Assembly (NCBI RefSeq): GCF_900100345.1
Contig: NZ_FMTT01000026.1
Span: forward strand, 1 to 64,000
Length of the DNA: 64,000 nucleotides
Source of the DNA: Paenibacillus tianmuensis
Lineage (GTDB): Bacteria > Bacillota > Bacilli > Paenibacillales > NBRC-103111
Reading direction: 5' to 3'
The position numbers were made by a program, and so were the translations under genes. Shown in pieces: positions 16,225 to 26,028 of the stretch. Below the pieces are notes generated by a model. The model did not search any database, had not been told where the DNA came from, and saw nothing but the letters and a program-made list of their open reading frames with translations. How positions within the stretch are numbered: the stretch's first letter is position 1; every line of letters starts with the position of its first letter.

Positions 16225-17481
16225 TTGCTTGGCAAACGAATATCCGTCCATGTCGCCGCATCGCTCGCCATCCTGCTGGCCTGCTTGATGCTCGCTTTCC
16301 CCTCCGAGGCGTTTCAAGCCTCGCTGAAAGGGGTGTCCATCTGGTGGGACGTGCTGTTTCCGGCGCTGTTCCCGTTTTTCGTCATCACCGAAATCATGCT
16401 CGGGCTGGGCATCGTGCATTTTTTCGGCATGCTGCTCGATCCGATGATGCGGCCGGTATTCCGCGTTCCCGGCATCGGGGGCTTCGTCATGGCTATGGGC
16501 TTCGCCTCCGGCTATCCGATCGGCGCGCGCCTGACATCACAGCTGTGGACGCAGCGGCTCGTCAACCGGGAAGAGGGCGAACGGCTGGTCGCTTTTACGA
16601 CATCGTCCGACCCGATCTTTCTGATCGGCGCCGTAGCCGTCGGTTTTTTCCACGATGCCGCGCTTGCGGGCGTGCTCGCCGCGGCGCATTACGGCTCGGC
16701 TCTGATGATCGGCCTCCTGATGCGGTTTCACGGCAGGCCGGGGAAGCACGCCGACGAATACCGCCAGCCGGCGTTCACATCTCTCCCGGAAGCCTCCCCC
16801 GACCAGCCGCTGTGGCGCCGCGCTTTCGAAGCCATGCACCACGCCCGGATGAACGACGGCCGGACGCTGGGCACGATGCTGCAGCAGGCGCTCGCTTCGG
16901 GGCTGCAGATGATTTTCGTGATCGGCGGGCTCGTCGTCTTCTTCTCCGTCGTCATGGAGGTGATGGCTTCCGCGAAGGTGATGAGCTTGTTCTACGCGGC
17001 CATCGAATCGGTGCTGGGCGTCTTCGGATTACCGCTCCCGCTCGCCGAAGCGGTAGCCAGCGGCTTCTTCGAGGTAACGCTTGGGGCCAAAGCCGCAGGT
17101 GCGGCAGCCGGCGTACCGCTGGTATATCAGGTGGCGATCGCCGCATGGGTGCTGTCCTGGGCGGGACTTTCGGTGCATGCGCAAATCATCAGCCTGCTGC
17201 ACCATACGAACCTTCGGTACGCGCCGTTCGTCGCGGCCCGGTTCATCCACAGTCTGCTGGCGGCCGGGCTTGTCATCGCTTTGTGGCGGCCGCTTGCCCC
17301 TTATCATGACGCGCTTGCCGCCTTTTTTCCCGAGCCGGATATGACCCGCCCGCTGGAGACGCTGACGCAGCATACGCTTCCGGCGGCCGGGCTTACGTTT
17401 GCTGCAGTGCTGGGCGCATCGCTAGTCCTATCGTTCTGCTTTCTTATAGCCAAAAGATGTATGAAGCGGATTCGATCATAA
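16225..17481 (+). CDS. ylbJ: Sporulation integral membrane protein YlbJ
   Basis: About 418 residues with at least eight membrane helices and a gate/nucleoside-recognition fold. Blocks such as WWDVLFPALFPFFVITEIMLG and GFASGYPIGARLTSQLW are typical of YlbJ and SpoVM-like sporulation membrane proteins. In B. subtilis ylbJ is sigma-E dependent and needed for a heat-resistant spore. The TTG at 16225 is chosen because AAAGGAAG stands at the right distance; longer in-frame starts have no site. It lies divergent from the 29-residue gene. Confidence 0.88.
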   Translation: MLGKRISVHVAASLAILLACLMLAFPSEAFQASLKGVSIWWDVLFPALFPFFVITEIMLGLGIVHFFGMLLDPMMRPVFRVPGIGGFVMAMGFASGYPIGARLTSQLWTQRLVNREEGERLVAFTTSSDPIFLIGAVAVGFFHDAALAGVLAAAHYGSALMIGLLMRFHGRPGKHADEYRQPAFTSLPEASPDQPLWRRAFEAMHHARMNDGRTLGTMLQQALASGLQMIFVIGGLVVFFSVVMEVMASAKVMSLFYAAIESVLGVFGLPLPLAEAVASGFFEVTLGAKAAGAAAGVPLVYQVAIAAWVLSWAGLSVHAQIISLLHHTNLRYAPFVAARFIHSLLAAGLVIALWRPLAPYHDALAAFFPEPDMTRPLETLTQHTLPAAGLTFAAVLGASLVLSFCFLIAKRCMKRIRS

Positions 17482-17565
17482 GATACTACTAGGAACCAAC
17501 AGAAGCGTATCCGGTTCCTTCTGCTTCCGAAGTCGAGGAGCCAAATTCAGGGTCGAGGTGAAACG

Positions 17566-20130
17566 ATGTATACGATGTTCCATCGAAGAGATTTGGCGCT
17601 GCCGCCTGCCATCGGGCGATTGACCGAGCTTGCTTTCAATCTGTGGTTTAGCTGGAACGACGGGGCCAAGGAGCTGTTCGCGGCGATCGAGCCGAAGCTG
17701 TGGGACCAGTTCCGGCACAATCCCGTGCGCTTGTTGACGGAAACGGATGCAGCCGTGCTGAAGGAACGCTCGGAGGACGAAGCCTTCCTGCAGCGGTACC
17801 GCGACGTCATGGCCGAGTGGGACGCGTACCGCGAGGCGGAAACGTGGTTTCAGAAGGAGTACCCGCAGCACACCCATCAGGCGATCGCTTATTTCTCGGC
17901 GGAATTCGGCTTTCATGAATCGCTTCCGATATATTCGGGAGGGCTTGGCGTTCTGGCCGGGGACCACTGCAAATCGGCCAGCGACTTGGGTGTACCGCTG
18001 GTCGGCATAGGATTGCTTTACAAGAAAGGTTACTTCGATCAAAAGCTTGATACGGAGGGCGGGCAGCTGGCCGAAAATATCGCCTACGACTTCAACAAGC
18101 TGCCGATCGTTCCCGCCTACGTTCCGGTGCTGGAAGGCCAAGCGGCCGAAGGTCAAGGGGATGGCGCGCCTCCGCTGCGGGAATTGACTGTTGATGTGCC
18201 GCTGGCTGACCGGACCGTCCACTTGAAGGTATGGCAGGTGCAGGTCGGCCGCGTGCCGGTCTATTTGCTCGATGCCGACTTGGAGGAAAACAGCCCCTGG
18301 GACCGCGAGCTGACGGCTCAGCTGTACGGCGGGAACCAGGATATCCGGATTGCGCAGGAGGTGCTGCTCGGCGTCGGCGGCGTCAAAGCGCTGCGGGCGC
18401 TGGGGATTCCGACCGGCACGTTCCATATCAACGAAGGGCATGCCGCGTTTCTATCGTTCGAGCGAATCCGTGAGCAGTTGGACAAAGGCCTGCCGTTTCA
18501 CGTCGCGCTGGAGGTCATCCGCGCCAGCACCGTATTTACGACGCATACGCCGGTACCGGCCGGGCATGATGCGTTCCCGCTCCCGATGTTCGAATATTAT
18601 TTCAGCCGCCTGTTCGCCGATTATCCGTCCGTCCGGCGGGAATGGACCCGGCTTGGACTCGACGAACCGAAGCTGCTGTTCAACATGACTCACCTTGCCC
18701 TGAACACCTCCACGCTGCGCAACGGAGTCAGCAAGCTGCACGGCCACGTGTCGCGTGAGATGTTCCGGGCTTTCCACGGCGGCATCGACATCCCGGAGGT
18801 GCCGATCGGGCATGTGACCAACGGCGTCCACCTGAGCACATGGCTCGCCCCCGAGCTCAAGGAGCTGTTCGACCGCTTTTTACCGGGGACGTGGCTGAGC
18901 CATCAAGCCAACAAAGACGTATGGAAAACCGTCGATCTGGTGCCGGGCGAATCGCTCTGGTCCGTTCATATGGAGCTTAAGCAGCGGATGATCCGGCTCG
19001 CCCGCGCCAACCTGCGCGAGCAGCGGCGCCGCAACAGACCGGCGGACCGGATCGAGGAGGTCCGGGACTACTTGTCCCCCGACGCGCTGACCATCGGCTT
19101 CGCCCGGCGGTTCGCGACGTACAAGCGGGCCAATCTCATCTTCAACGATTTGGAGCGGCTGGACCTCTTGGTGAACGATCCGAACCGGCCCGTGCAGTTC
19201 GTCTTCGCGGGCAAGGCGCACCCGGCCGACCGCCCCGGACAAGAGCTGATCCGCGAAATCTACAGGGTGTCCGAGATGGACCGCTTCCGCGGAAAAATCG
19301 TGCTGCTCGAAAATTACGACATGAACATGGCGCGGCATCTGGTGCAGGGGGTGGACGTATGGCTCAACAACCCGCGGCGGCCGTATGAGGCGAGCGGCAC
19401 CAGCGGCCAAAAAGCCGCGATGAACGGCGTCATCAACTTCAGCGTGCTGGACGGCTGGTGGGAGGAAGGCTACGACGGCGCCAACGGCTGGAGCATCGAA
19501 GCAAGCGACGGGGCGGATGCCGGTACGCAGGAGCGCGAGAACACCGAAGCGATCTACCGTCTGCTCGAAACGGAGATCGTGCCGCTCTATTACAATCAAC
19601 GCCCGCTGCCGACCCAATGGATCGCCCGGATGAAGCGTTCGATCCGCACGCTCGCGCCGGTATATAATTCGGACCGGATGGTCATGGAGTACGTGAACGA
19701 ATTTTACGTCCCCGCCTTGAAGCGGACGCAGCATTTCGTGGCCAACCGCTATGACGAAGCGACCAAAGTCGCCGATTACAAGAGGTTTATCCGGAAAAAC
19801 TGGCATCACGTCCGCGTCGCCGAGCTGAACGATCCCCTGGCTCATACGAACGCAACCTCTCCTAAGGAGGTCACGGCCACGGTGAAATTCGGATCGGTCT
19901 GGTATAAAGATACGGCGGTCGAGATTATCTATTACGAGGAAAAAGCGGGCCGCTGGGACCCGGTGATCGTGACGATGGAGCCCGTGCGCGAGCTCGGAGA
20001 CAATACCGTGCTGTACCGGGCGGTTCTTCCGCCCCATCTCCAGCACGGCCCCCATTACAGCGTTCGCGTGTATCCGGTGAGCGCGAACTTCGCCCGCCGC
20101 TTCGAATTGCCGCTGGTTACGACCTTTTAA
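17566..20130 (+). CDS. glgP: Alpha-glucan (glycogen/maltodextrin) phosphorylase
   Basis: 854 residues, matching the alpha-glucan phosphorylase subfamily distinct from the muscle type, with the N-terminal DUF3417-like cap. AYFSAEFGFHESLPIYSGG and HTPVPAGHDAF are substrate-site blocks. The pyridoxal-phosphate lysine is Lys616 in EASGTSGQKAAMNG. The enzyme removes glucose-1-phosphate from alpha-1,4-glucans. GAGGTG precedes the ATG. No other glycogen genes are nearby. Confidence 0.95.
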   Translation: MYTMFHRRDLALPPAIGRLTELAFNLWFSWNDGAKELFAAIEPKLWDQFRHNPVRLLTETDAAVLKERSEDEAFLQRYRDVMAEWDAYREAETWFQKEYPQHTHQAIAYFSAEFGFHESLPIYSGGLGVLAGDHCKSASDLGVPLVGIGLLYKKGYFDQKLDTEGGQLAENIAYDFNKLPIVPAYVPVLEGQAAEGQGDGAPPLRELTVDVPLADRTVHLKVWQVQVGRVPVYLLDADLEENSPWDRELTAQLYGGNQDIRIAQEVLLGVGGVKALRALGIPTGTFHINEGHAAFLSFERIREQLDKGLPFHVALEVIRASTVFTTHTPVPAGHDAFPLPMFEYYFSRLFADYPSVRREWTRLGLDEPKLLFNMTHLALNTSTLRNGVSKLHGHVSREMFRAFHGGIDIPEVPIGHVTNGVHLSTWLAPELKELFDRFLPGTWLSHQANKDVWKTVDLVPGESLWSVHMELKQRMIRLARANLREQRRRNRPADRIEEVRDYLSPDALTIGFARRFATYKRANLIFNDLERLDLLVNDPNRPVQFVFAGKAHPADRPGQELIREIYRVSEMDRFRGKIVLLENYDMNMARHLVQGVDVWLNNPRRPYEASGTSGQKAAMNGVINFSVLDGWWEEGYDGANGWSIEASDGADAGTQERENTEAIYRLLETEIVPLYYNQRPLPTQWIARMKRSIRTLAPVYNSDRMVMEYVNEFYVPALKRTQHFVANRYDEATKVADYKRFIRKNWHHVRVAELNDPLAHTNATSPKEVTATVKFGSVWYKDTAVEIIYYEEKAGRWDPVIVTMEPVRELGDNTVLYRAVLPPHLQHGPHYSVRVYPVSANFARRFELPLVTTF

Positions 20131-20507
20131 CGGAACGTCGGGTCGAGTCTCGATCCAGCCTTTGTTCCGGGCGAGGCGCAACGGCGCACCGCGTCCGGAG
20201 ATCGAACCGATACGCCGGACATTTCTCCCACCGCCAATCACTTGCCGCCAATCATCCCGCTCCCGCGAGCGGGATTTTCTTTGTTTCCACATCAAAAAGC
20301 AAACTCCGGACGGAAAACAGCATTTGGAAGCAACAAACAGTCCGGGCGCCGCAGCGTCAGGAGGACAGGCTCGCGCGTGCAAAGCCGGTAACGCGCTGGA
20401 ACAAACTTGAGCCCGGGCTTCCGGCATTGTGTTATTTTACATTATTGATTATTATGGATGTAAACGGTAATGAAGTTTCAGAAAATCATACCGTGTGGTG
20501 ATAACTG
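20131..20507. other. Intergenic region with glgP terminator
   Basis: A terminator at 20254-20280 has the nine-base arms ATCCCGCTC and GAGCGGGAT around CCGC, followed by TTTTCTTTG. The remaining AT-rich stretch before 20508 probably holds the promoter of the PilZ gene. No RNA gene or credible ORF was seen. Confidence 0.7.
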
Positions 20508-21191
20508 ATGAATTGGACCTTGGCCTTGGCAAACGAAACGGTTGTGTTCCCCAGAAGCTGTAGTCTCATCGTCGTAGGCGAAACCAAAGAGGGCTCGCCC
20601 TTTTGCTACGAGGACAACTTTACGCTTCTCAAGGCTTCCGCGGAGGAACTGACGGTCACGCTCGATGCCGCGTCGATCCATCCGCTGGAGAAGCTGCATC
20701 ATGTATGCTTTATTGAATTTTCTTTCCGCGAGCAGGGCATTCTGTATTATGCTTTGGTGGATCTGCTGCATTTGGAAACGAAGCGCAATGTATGCACGTT
20801 AACCTTAACCGCGCCGCTGGAGCTCAAGCAGTCGCAGAAAAGGCGCTATCCGCGTATTGCTCTGCCTACCCGTACGCCGGTTACCTCCCGGATCGTCGGG
20901 GTACGGGAGCAACTATCGTATCAGAACGTGGCGTTCACGGGACAAATTCTGGATTTGTCCAGCGGAGGGATGGCGTTTATGACGTCGACCCGCGTGTTTT
21001 GCCCGCTCGAATTGGAATTATCTTTTGTTCTTCCCGGCATTGCCCAGAAAATTACGGTCTATGGGGAAATCGTGCGCGTGGCCCATTTCAGCAACGATGC
21101 TTACCGGGTAGCCGTGCAGTTCCATCGTGTTCCGGACAGCATTGCCACGCTTATGGAGGAGTATTGCTCCGCTTCGGGAGCCGACAGCTGA
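20508..21191 (+). CDS. PilZ-domain c-di-GMP-binding protein (YcgR/YpfB-like)
   Basis: 227 residues. An N-terminal beta-rich YcgR-N-like domain (about 1-105) is followed by a PilZ domain with RRYPR at 112-116 and DLSSGG at 149-154, the RxxxR and D/NxSxxG motifs that bind cyclic di-GMP. In Bacilli such proteins restrain flagellar motors or control surface traits. No flagellar gene is adjacent. nadK follows 31 bases later and may share the transcript. Confidence 0.9.
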   Translation: MNWTLALANETVVFPRSCSLIVVGETKEGSPFCYEDNFTLLKASAEELTVTLDAASIHPLEKLHHVCFIEFSFREQGILYYALVDLLHLETKRNVCTLTLTAPLELKQSQKRRYPRIALPTRTPVTSRIVGVREQLSYQNVAFTGQILDLSSGGMAFMTSTRVFCPLELELSFVLPGIAQKITVYGEIVRVAHFSNDAYRVAVQFHRVPDSIATLMEEYCSASGADS

Positions 21192-21222
21192 CGAAAGCGG
21201 ATAGTTATAGGAGGATAACCGG

Positions 21223-22035
21223 TTGAAATACAATGTGATACACCGCGGCGATGACATCTCCATCCAATTGATGCACAGGTTTCACGAATTGATCCGTCAG
21301 TACGGGCTCATTCACGAAGAAGCGTCCCCTGATATCGTACTGTCCATTGGCGGCGACGGGACGCTGCTGAATGCGTTTCATCAATACAAGGACCAACTCG
21401 ATCACATTGCATTTACCGGGATTCACACGGGGAGACTCGGTTTTTTTGCCGACTGGAAGCCGGATGAAGTCGAGCTGCTTGCCCAACTGATGGGCGAGAG
21501 CGCCAATCAAAACGACCTGCGCGCCGTCAAATATCCTTTGGTCGAGATCCAGATCACGACTCCCCAAGGGATCGAAACGGAGCTTGCGCTGAACGAATTT
21601 ACGCTGAAAGGCGTCGACGCCACGCTGGTTGCCCAACTGCATATTAACAACGAGCTGCTTGAGACGTTCCGCGGCGACGGCATCTGCATCTCCACGCCGT
21701 CGGGAAGCACCGCCTACAACAAAAGCTTGGGCGGCGCCATCGTGCATCCGTCGCTCGACGCCATTCAGATTGCGGAGATCGCTTCGATCAACAATCGCGT
21801 ATACCGTACGCTCGGTTCGCCGATCTTGCTGCCGAAGCATCATCACTGCGACATTTACCCGCGCGCGAACCAAAATATTTTGCTGTCGCTCGATCACTTG
21901 TACATGCAGCGCAACGATATCATCTCGATCCGCAGCCTGGTCGCCGCCGGCAAAAAGGTCAAGTTCGCCCGCTTCCGCCCGTTTCCGTTCTGGAGCCGCG
22001 TACGCGAAGCGTTCATCGGCTATGACATGGTCTGA
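21223..22035 (+). CDS. nadK: NAD kinase
   Basis: 270 residues. GGDGT at 43-47 is the ATP/NAD motif, LNEFTLKG and the later GDGICISTPSGSTAYN are substrate-binding blocks. It phosphorylates NAD to NADP in the cytoplasm. The start is TTG behind AGGAGG. Length equals that of short Bacillus NAD kinases. A bidirectional terminator follows. Confidence 0.96.
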   Translation: MKYNVIHRGDDISIQLMHRFHELIRQYGLIHEEASPDIVLSIGGDGTLLNAFHQYKDQLDHIAFTGIHTGRLGFFADWKPDEVELLAQLMGESANQNDLRAVKYPLVEIQITTPQGIETELALNEFTLKGVDATLVAQLHINNELLETFRGDGICISTPSGSTAYNKSLGGAIVHPSLDAIQIAEIASINNRVYRTLGSPILLPKHHHCDIYPRANQNILLSLDHLYMQRNDIISIRSLVAAGKKVKFARFRPFPFWSRVREAFIGYDMV

Positions 22036-22055
22036 TCGCGCTGCCATTGGGCGCA

Positions 22056-22115
22056 AAAAGACCCGGTGCCCGTCCTTCCCGCACTTTCGCAGGGAGACGG
22101 AGCATCGGGTCTTTA
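22056..22115. terminator. Bidirectional terminator between nadK and yutD
   Basis: AAAGACCCGGTGC (22057-22069) pairs with GCATCGGGTCTTT (22102-22114) with one mismatch; the inner part can also fold. Confidence 0.75.
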
Positions 22116-22122
22116 TTTGTCG

Positions 22123-22821
22123 TTACGCTTCCACGCGAGACGATTCGGACTTGGGCTTCGGCGGATTCTGGGAGGGCTGTCCGCTTTTCGGCTTGGACGC
22201 ATGCCCCTGCTGCCTGTTCTGGCCTTGATGTCGGCCCCCTGGTCTTCCCTCGCCCTGCCGCCCAGAACCGTGCTGCGATTTGGACTGGTTTTGGCCGCCA
22301 GACTGCTGGCCCTGCCCGTGGCGGGGACCGTACGTCTTGCCAGACGGGTTGTACCGTTGATGCTGCTGCGACGGCGTGCGGGGGGCCGCAGCAGCGGCCG
22401 TGTCCTCATGCTGGTGCACGGAGACTTCGGCCGTTACAGCGGGCTGCGGGCTCGGCCTGTCGCCTTGTTCCGCCCCTGCGCCTGCCTCGGCTGCCGGTTT
22501 ATCCTCGTAGAAATCCCCCGGCGCTCCGGTCGGTTCCATTCCGCTCTTGTTCGGCACCTTCTCAATGATGAAATAGGCGCAGCCAAAATTGCAGTATTCG
22601 TTCAAATAATCCTGAAGCGTGGAGATCATGCTGTCCTTCGTCGCTTTCGGATGGTTGTCCTTAAAAAATCCGCGCAGGCGGAGCTGGCTGTAGCCCCAAT
22701 CGCCCACAATATAATCGTACCGCTCCAGCACCTCGCTATACCGGTCGCGGAACGCCTCGAAACGCCAGCCATTCTTATGATCAACGACCACTTCGTACGT
22801 TTTGCCCGCAATATGAATCAC
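22123..22821 (-). CDS. yutD: YutD family protein with long disordered tail
   Basis: 232 residues. The first 90 match YutD (DUF1027): KTYEVVVDHKNGWRFEAFRD, YIVGDWGYSQLRLRGFFKD and FGCAYFIIEKV. The rest, about 130 residues, is low-complexity rich in Gln, Gly, Ser, Pro and His, and must be disordered; Bacillus YutD has no such tail. Just downstream of lipA, as in B. subtilis. Function unknown. Confidence 0.9.
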   Translation of the reverse strand: MIHIAGKTYEVVVDHKNGWRFEAFRDRYSEVLERYDYIVGDWGYSQLRLRGFFKDNHPKATKDSMISTLQDYLNEYCNFGCAYFIIEKVPNKSGMEPTGAPGDFYEDKPAAEAGAGAEQGDRPSPQPAVTAEVSVHQHEDTAAAAAPRTPSQQHQRYNPSGKTYGPRHGQGQQSGGQNQSKSQHGSGRQGEGRPGGRHQGQNRQQGHASKPKSGQPSQNPPKPKSESSRVEA

Positions 22822-22838
22822 CGTATCACCTCCGAATT

Positions 22839-23714
22839 CTACGACTGCTTTGCCGATTGGACCTGTTCATGCGCATGATACGAGCTGCGAACGAGCGGAC
22901 CGGACTCCACGTGACTGAACCCGCGTTTCAAGCCCTCCTGCTTCAGCTCTGCGAATTGCTCCGGCGTGTAGTACTTGGATACCGGCAAATGCTTGAGTGA
23001 AGGCTGCAAGTATTGACCGATCGTCATGATGGAACAATCGACGGCGCGCAAGTCGTCCATTGTCTGTAAAATTTCATCCCACGTCTCTCCGACGCCGAGC
23101 ATGATGCTCGATTTTGTCGGGATCGAAGGGGCAACCCGTTTGGAGCGCGCAAGCAGTTCCAGTGAACGGCGGTATTTGGCCTTGGCCCGCACCTTGTCGG
23201 ACAGCCGCTCCACCGTTTCCACGTTGTGGTTCAAAATATCGGGCTTCGCTTCAAGCACGGTGCGAAGCGCTTCCTCGTCCCCTTGAAAATCGGGAATGAG
23301 CACCTCGACTCCGGCCAGCGGCAGACGCCCCCGGATCGCCCGGATCGTCGCGGCGAACACCGAAGCCCCGCCGTCCTTCAGGTCGTCCCGCGCGACGGAA
23401 GTGACGACGACATGGCGCAGGCCCATCTGCTCCGACGCCTCCGCGACGCGCTCCGGCTCCTGCAGATCCAGCTCCGTCGGCATCCCGGTATTGACAGCGC
23501 AGAATCGGCACGCCCGCGTACAGATATCGCCCAAAATCATAAAGGTGGCGGTCCGGGCCGCCCAGCATTCATGGATGTTCGGGCATTTCGCTTCCTCGCA
23601 TACCGTGTGCAGCGTTTTACCGCGCATCATGTTTTTCAGCTCTTTGTAGTTGTCTCCCGTCGTCAACTTGATTTTCAGCCAATCGGGCTTGCGTTCTATT
23701 TGATGAGTCGCCAT
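22839..23714 (-). CDS. lipA: Lipoyl synthase
   Basis: 291 residues from [17 protein letters not shown]. The auxiliary cluster cysteines are Cys39, Cys44 and Cys50 ([12 protein letters not shown]). The radical-SAM cluster is CTRACRFC with Cys65, 69 and 72. It inserts two sulfurs into octanoyl chains on lipoate-dependent enzymes. The ATG at 23714 follows CAGGAGTG. It is upstream of yutD in the same operon, a conserved Bacillus pairing. Confidence 0.97.
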   Translation of the reverse strand: MATHQIERKPDWLKIKLTTGDNYKELKNMMRGKTLHTVCEEAKCPNIHECWAARTATFMILGDICTRACRFCAVNTGMPTELDLQEPERVAEASEQMGLRHVVVTSVARDDLKDGGASVFAATIRAIRGRLPLAGVEVLIPDFQGDEEALRTVLEAKPDILNHNVETVERLSDKVRAKAKYRRSLELLARSKRVAPSIPTKSSIMLGVGETWDEILQTMDDLRAVDCSIMTIGQYLQPSLKHLPVSKYYTPEQFAELKQEGLKRGFSHVESGPLVRSSYHAHEQVQSAKQS

Positions 23715-23870
23715 GAATGCACTCCTGTTCCGCAACAAGCTTTTCTTGCGCTTGGATTTGAAGCTATTATATCACGAATAGGCCAACAATCCACTTTCGA
23801 AATTACTTTGGGATTGGAAATATGGTACACTGAGGAAAGGGTTTGGCAGCGGGAGGTTCGAACATTTACG

Positions 23871-24821
23871 ATGATGAACATCGACAACATACTTAAGCTG
23901 GTACAATCCGGCGATCTGGACATCGCCGAAGCCAAACGGCTGCTGGAGGAAGGACTGTCCGGGGATCATACCGCCCCGGCCGGCCGCCCGGAATCGGCCG
24001 CACAGGCCAGAAGAACGCCGGAGCAGCCGGCGATCGATAAAAACGTACAAGACTCCAAAGAAGATGCCGGGCAGCAATCAGCCGGGGAAACGCCGATGCG
24101 CCGCAAGGCTGCCTTCCTGTCGCTTTCGGAAGACGCCGTTGACGACAGTCTCGGCTACGCGCAGCTTGATCTGAGCCGTCCGGCACGGACCGGCTTTCCC
24201 GAGGTCATCTACGGGGAAAGCAAATCGGCGGAGCAAATCGCCGCGATCTTCGAGCGGCTGGCCGCCCATACGGACCGCGTGCTGGCGACGCGCGTCGACG
24301 CGGAGAAAGCCGCCTATGTCGCAGAGCGCATCCCGGGGGTGAAGCATCACCCCGAGGCGCGGGCGCTGACTTGGCTGCGAAGCGGCGAAGCCGTGCCGGA
24401 CGGCGGCAGCTACATCGCCGTCGTCTGCGCGGGCACGTCGGACGTGCCGGTGGCGGAGGAAGCCGTCGTGACGGCCGAGTGCCTGGGCTCCCGCGTGGAG
24501 CGCGTCTACGATGTCGGCGTGGCCGGTATTCACCGGCTGTTCCGCCGGCTGCCGGTCATCCGCGGAGCGAGCGCGGTTGTGGTCGTCGCCGGGATGGAAG
24601 GGGCGCTCGCCAGCGTCTTGGGCGGCCTGGTGGCCGTGCCGGTCATTGCGGTGCCGACGAGCGTCGGCTACGGCGCCAGCTTTCAAGGCGTCGCCGCGCT
24701 GTTATCCATGCTCAACGCCTGTGCGCCCGGCATTTCCGTCGTGAACATCGACAACGGCTTCGGCGCCGGATATAACGCCGCACTAATCCACCAAAACGGG
24801 ACAAAGAGGGATGAAACGTGA
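23871..24821 (+). CDS. larB: LarB, nickel-pincer cofactor biosynthesis
   Basis: 316 residues. The C-terminal two thirds is the LarB carboxylase/hydrolase domain (AIR-carboxylase-like), with YIAVVCAGTSDVPVAEEA, VYDVGVAGIHRLFRRL and SVGYGASFQGVAALLSMLNA. LarB acts on nicotinic acid adenine dinucleotide, first step of the nickel-pincer cofactor of lactate racemase. The N-terminal extension of about 85 residues is polar and low complexity. Its end overlaps larC by four bases (ATGA). Neither larA nor larE is visible in the window. Confidence 0.93.
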   Translation: MMNIDNILKLVQSGDLDIAEAKRLLEEGLSGDHTAPAGRPESAAQARRTPEQPAIDKNVQDSKEDAGQQSAGETPMRRKAAFLSLSEDAVDDSLGYAQLDLSRPARTGFPEVIYGESKSAEQIAAIFERLAAHTDRVLATRVDAEKAAYVAERIPGVKHHPEARALTWLRSGEAVPDGGSYIAVVCAGTSDVPVAEEAVVTAECLGSRVERVYDVGVAGIHRLFRRLPVIRGASAVVVVAGMEGALASVLGGLVAVPVIAVPTSVGYGASFQGVAALLSMLNACAPGISVVNIDNGFGAGYNAALIHQNGTKRDET

Positions 24822-25960
24822 AAATCTTGTATTTGGACTGCTTCTCCGGAATCAGCGGCGATATGACGCTGGGCGCGCTTGTCGACGCCGGCGCGGACCG
24901 TCACTATATCGAAGAAGAGCTTCGCAAAATTCAGATCGAGCCGTTCACGCTGGAATGGAGACGCGTGAACAAGCGCGGCATATCCGCGCTGAAGCTTGAC
25001 GTCATTCTTGATCCGCATACGCCGCCGGCTCACCATCGCCATTACTCGGAAATCGTGGAGATGATTCATCGTGTCGGTTTCAACGAGCGCGTCGTCAAGC
25101 TGAGCCTCGCGATTTTCGAGAAGATCGGGGTAGCGGAAGCGAAAATACATAACATCCCGATCGACCGCGTTCATTTTCACGAAGTAGGCGCAATTGATTC
25201 GATCGTCGATGTGATCGGGGTAGCCTTGGCCATCGATTCGCTGGAGATCGAGAAAATCTTGTCCTCCGCCGTACCGCTCGGCTCCGGCACGGTGCATTGC
25301 GATCATGGCATTTATCCGGTGCCGGCCCCGGCTACCCTGGAAATGATGAAAGGGCTGCCTATCGCGCCGACCTCGTACTCTCTGGAGATGACGACGCCAA
25401 CAGGCGCGGGCATTGTCTCCGGACTCGTCGACGAATTCGCCAAGGGCCTCCCGCCGATGATCGTGGAGTCGATTGGCTACGGGGCCGGAACGCGCGATTT
25501 GCCGAACCAGCCTAACGTGCTGCGCGTCGTTGTCGGACAGGCCGATCCCTATATGAACAAGTGGCAGGTGCACCACGAAGAGTTTTCGCACGAACACGTT
25601 CACGGACATCATCAGCCGGAACACCATCATCACGGACACTCGCACGAGCACGGCCACGGGCACCATCATCATGAGCACCCGCATGAACGCAACCATGGGC
25701 ACCATCATCATGAGCACCCGCATGAACACAACCACGAGCACCATCATCATGAGCATTCGCACGAACACGGCCATGAGCACCATCATCACGGGCATTCGCA
25801 TGAACACGGCCATGAGCACCATCATCATGAGCATTCGCATGAGCATGAACGCGGGCACGAAAAACATAGCCACGGCGATCATTCGCACGATGAGAAGCAT
25901 CCTCACGTGCACCACAAGCATGACAACGACGGTCCGCACCATACTTCCATTCGGCAATAG
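24818..25960 (+). CDS. larC: LarC N-terminal half with C-terminal histidine-rich domain
   Basis: 380 residues. Residues 1-250 are the LarC N-terminal domain (MKILYLDCFSGISGDMTLGA, HFHEVGAIDSIVDVIGVALA, TTPTGAGIVSGL). From about residue 250 to the end, roughly half the residues are His, with six near-perfect 13-residue units. LarC inserts nickel into the pincer cofactor. The normal C-terminal domain is missing here and lies on the other strand at 26095-26571. In Lactobacillus larC is made by frameshifting between two overlapping frames on one strand. The His tail probably stores or delivers nickel. Confidence 0.92.
   Translation: MKILYLDCFSGISGDMTLGALVDAGADRHYIEEELRKIQIEPFTLEWRRVNKRGISALKLDVILDPHTPPAHHRHYSEIVEMIHRVGFNERVVKLSLAIFEKIGVAEAKIHNIPIDRVHFHEVGAIDSIVDVIGVALAIDSLEIEKILSSAVPLGSGTVHCDHGIYPVPAPATLEMMKGLPIAPTSYSLEMTTPTGAGIVSGLVDEFAKGLPPMIVESIGYGAGTRDLPNQPNVLRVVVGQADPYMNKWQVHHEEFSHEHVHGHHQPEHHHHGHSHEHGHGHHHHEHPHERNHGHHHHEHPHEHNHEHHHHEHSHEHGHEHHHHGHSHEHGHEHHHHEHSHEHERGHEKHSHGDHSHDEKHPHVHHKHDNDGPHHTSIRQ
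25622..25855 (+). repeat. Six tandem 39-bp repeats encoding histidine-rich units
   Basis: Six consecutive 39-base units, each starting CACCATCATC and encoding four His followed by a pattern such as EHSHEHGHE. The units differ at few positions. The repeat stays in frame with larC. Confidence 0.9.
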
Positions 25961-25969
25961 TTACAACGA

Positions 25970-26001
25970 GCGGCTTTTCCTCCGGGAAAAGGCCGCTTTT
26001 T
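25970..26001 (+). terminator. Terminator of the larB-larC operon
   Basis: GCGGCTTTTCC pairs with GGAAAAGGCCGC and is followed by five T. Confidence 0.82.
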
Positions 26002-26028
26002 CGTTCTCTGCTTCACTACGGCAGAACG

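Noticed and set aside
18880-20427. 515-codon minus frame opposite glgP
   Set aside because: It overlaps a full-length phosphorylase with its catalytic lysine motif; composition is Arg/Pro/His heavy as expected of an antisense frame.
25622-25855. CRISPR array
   Set aside because: Repeats are contiguous, lack spacers and encode an in-frame His-rich tail of larC.
24683-25957. 424-codon minus frame opposite larC
   Set aside because: Low-complexity Met/Val repeats produced by the reverse of the His-rich tract; the plus-strand LarC is clear.
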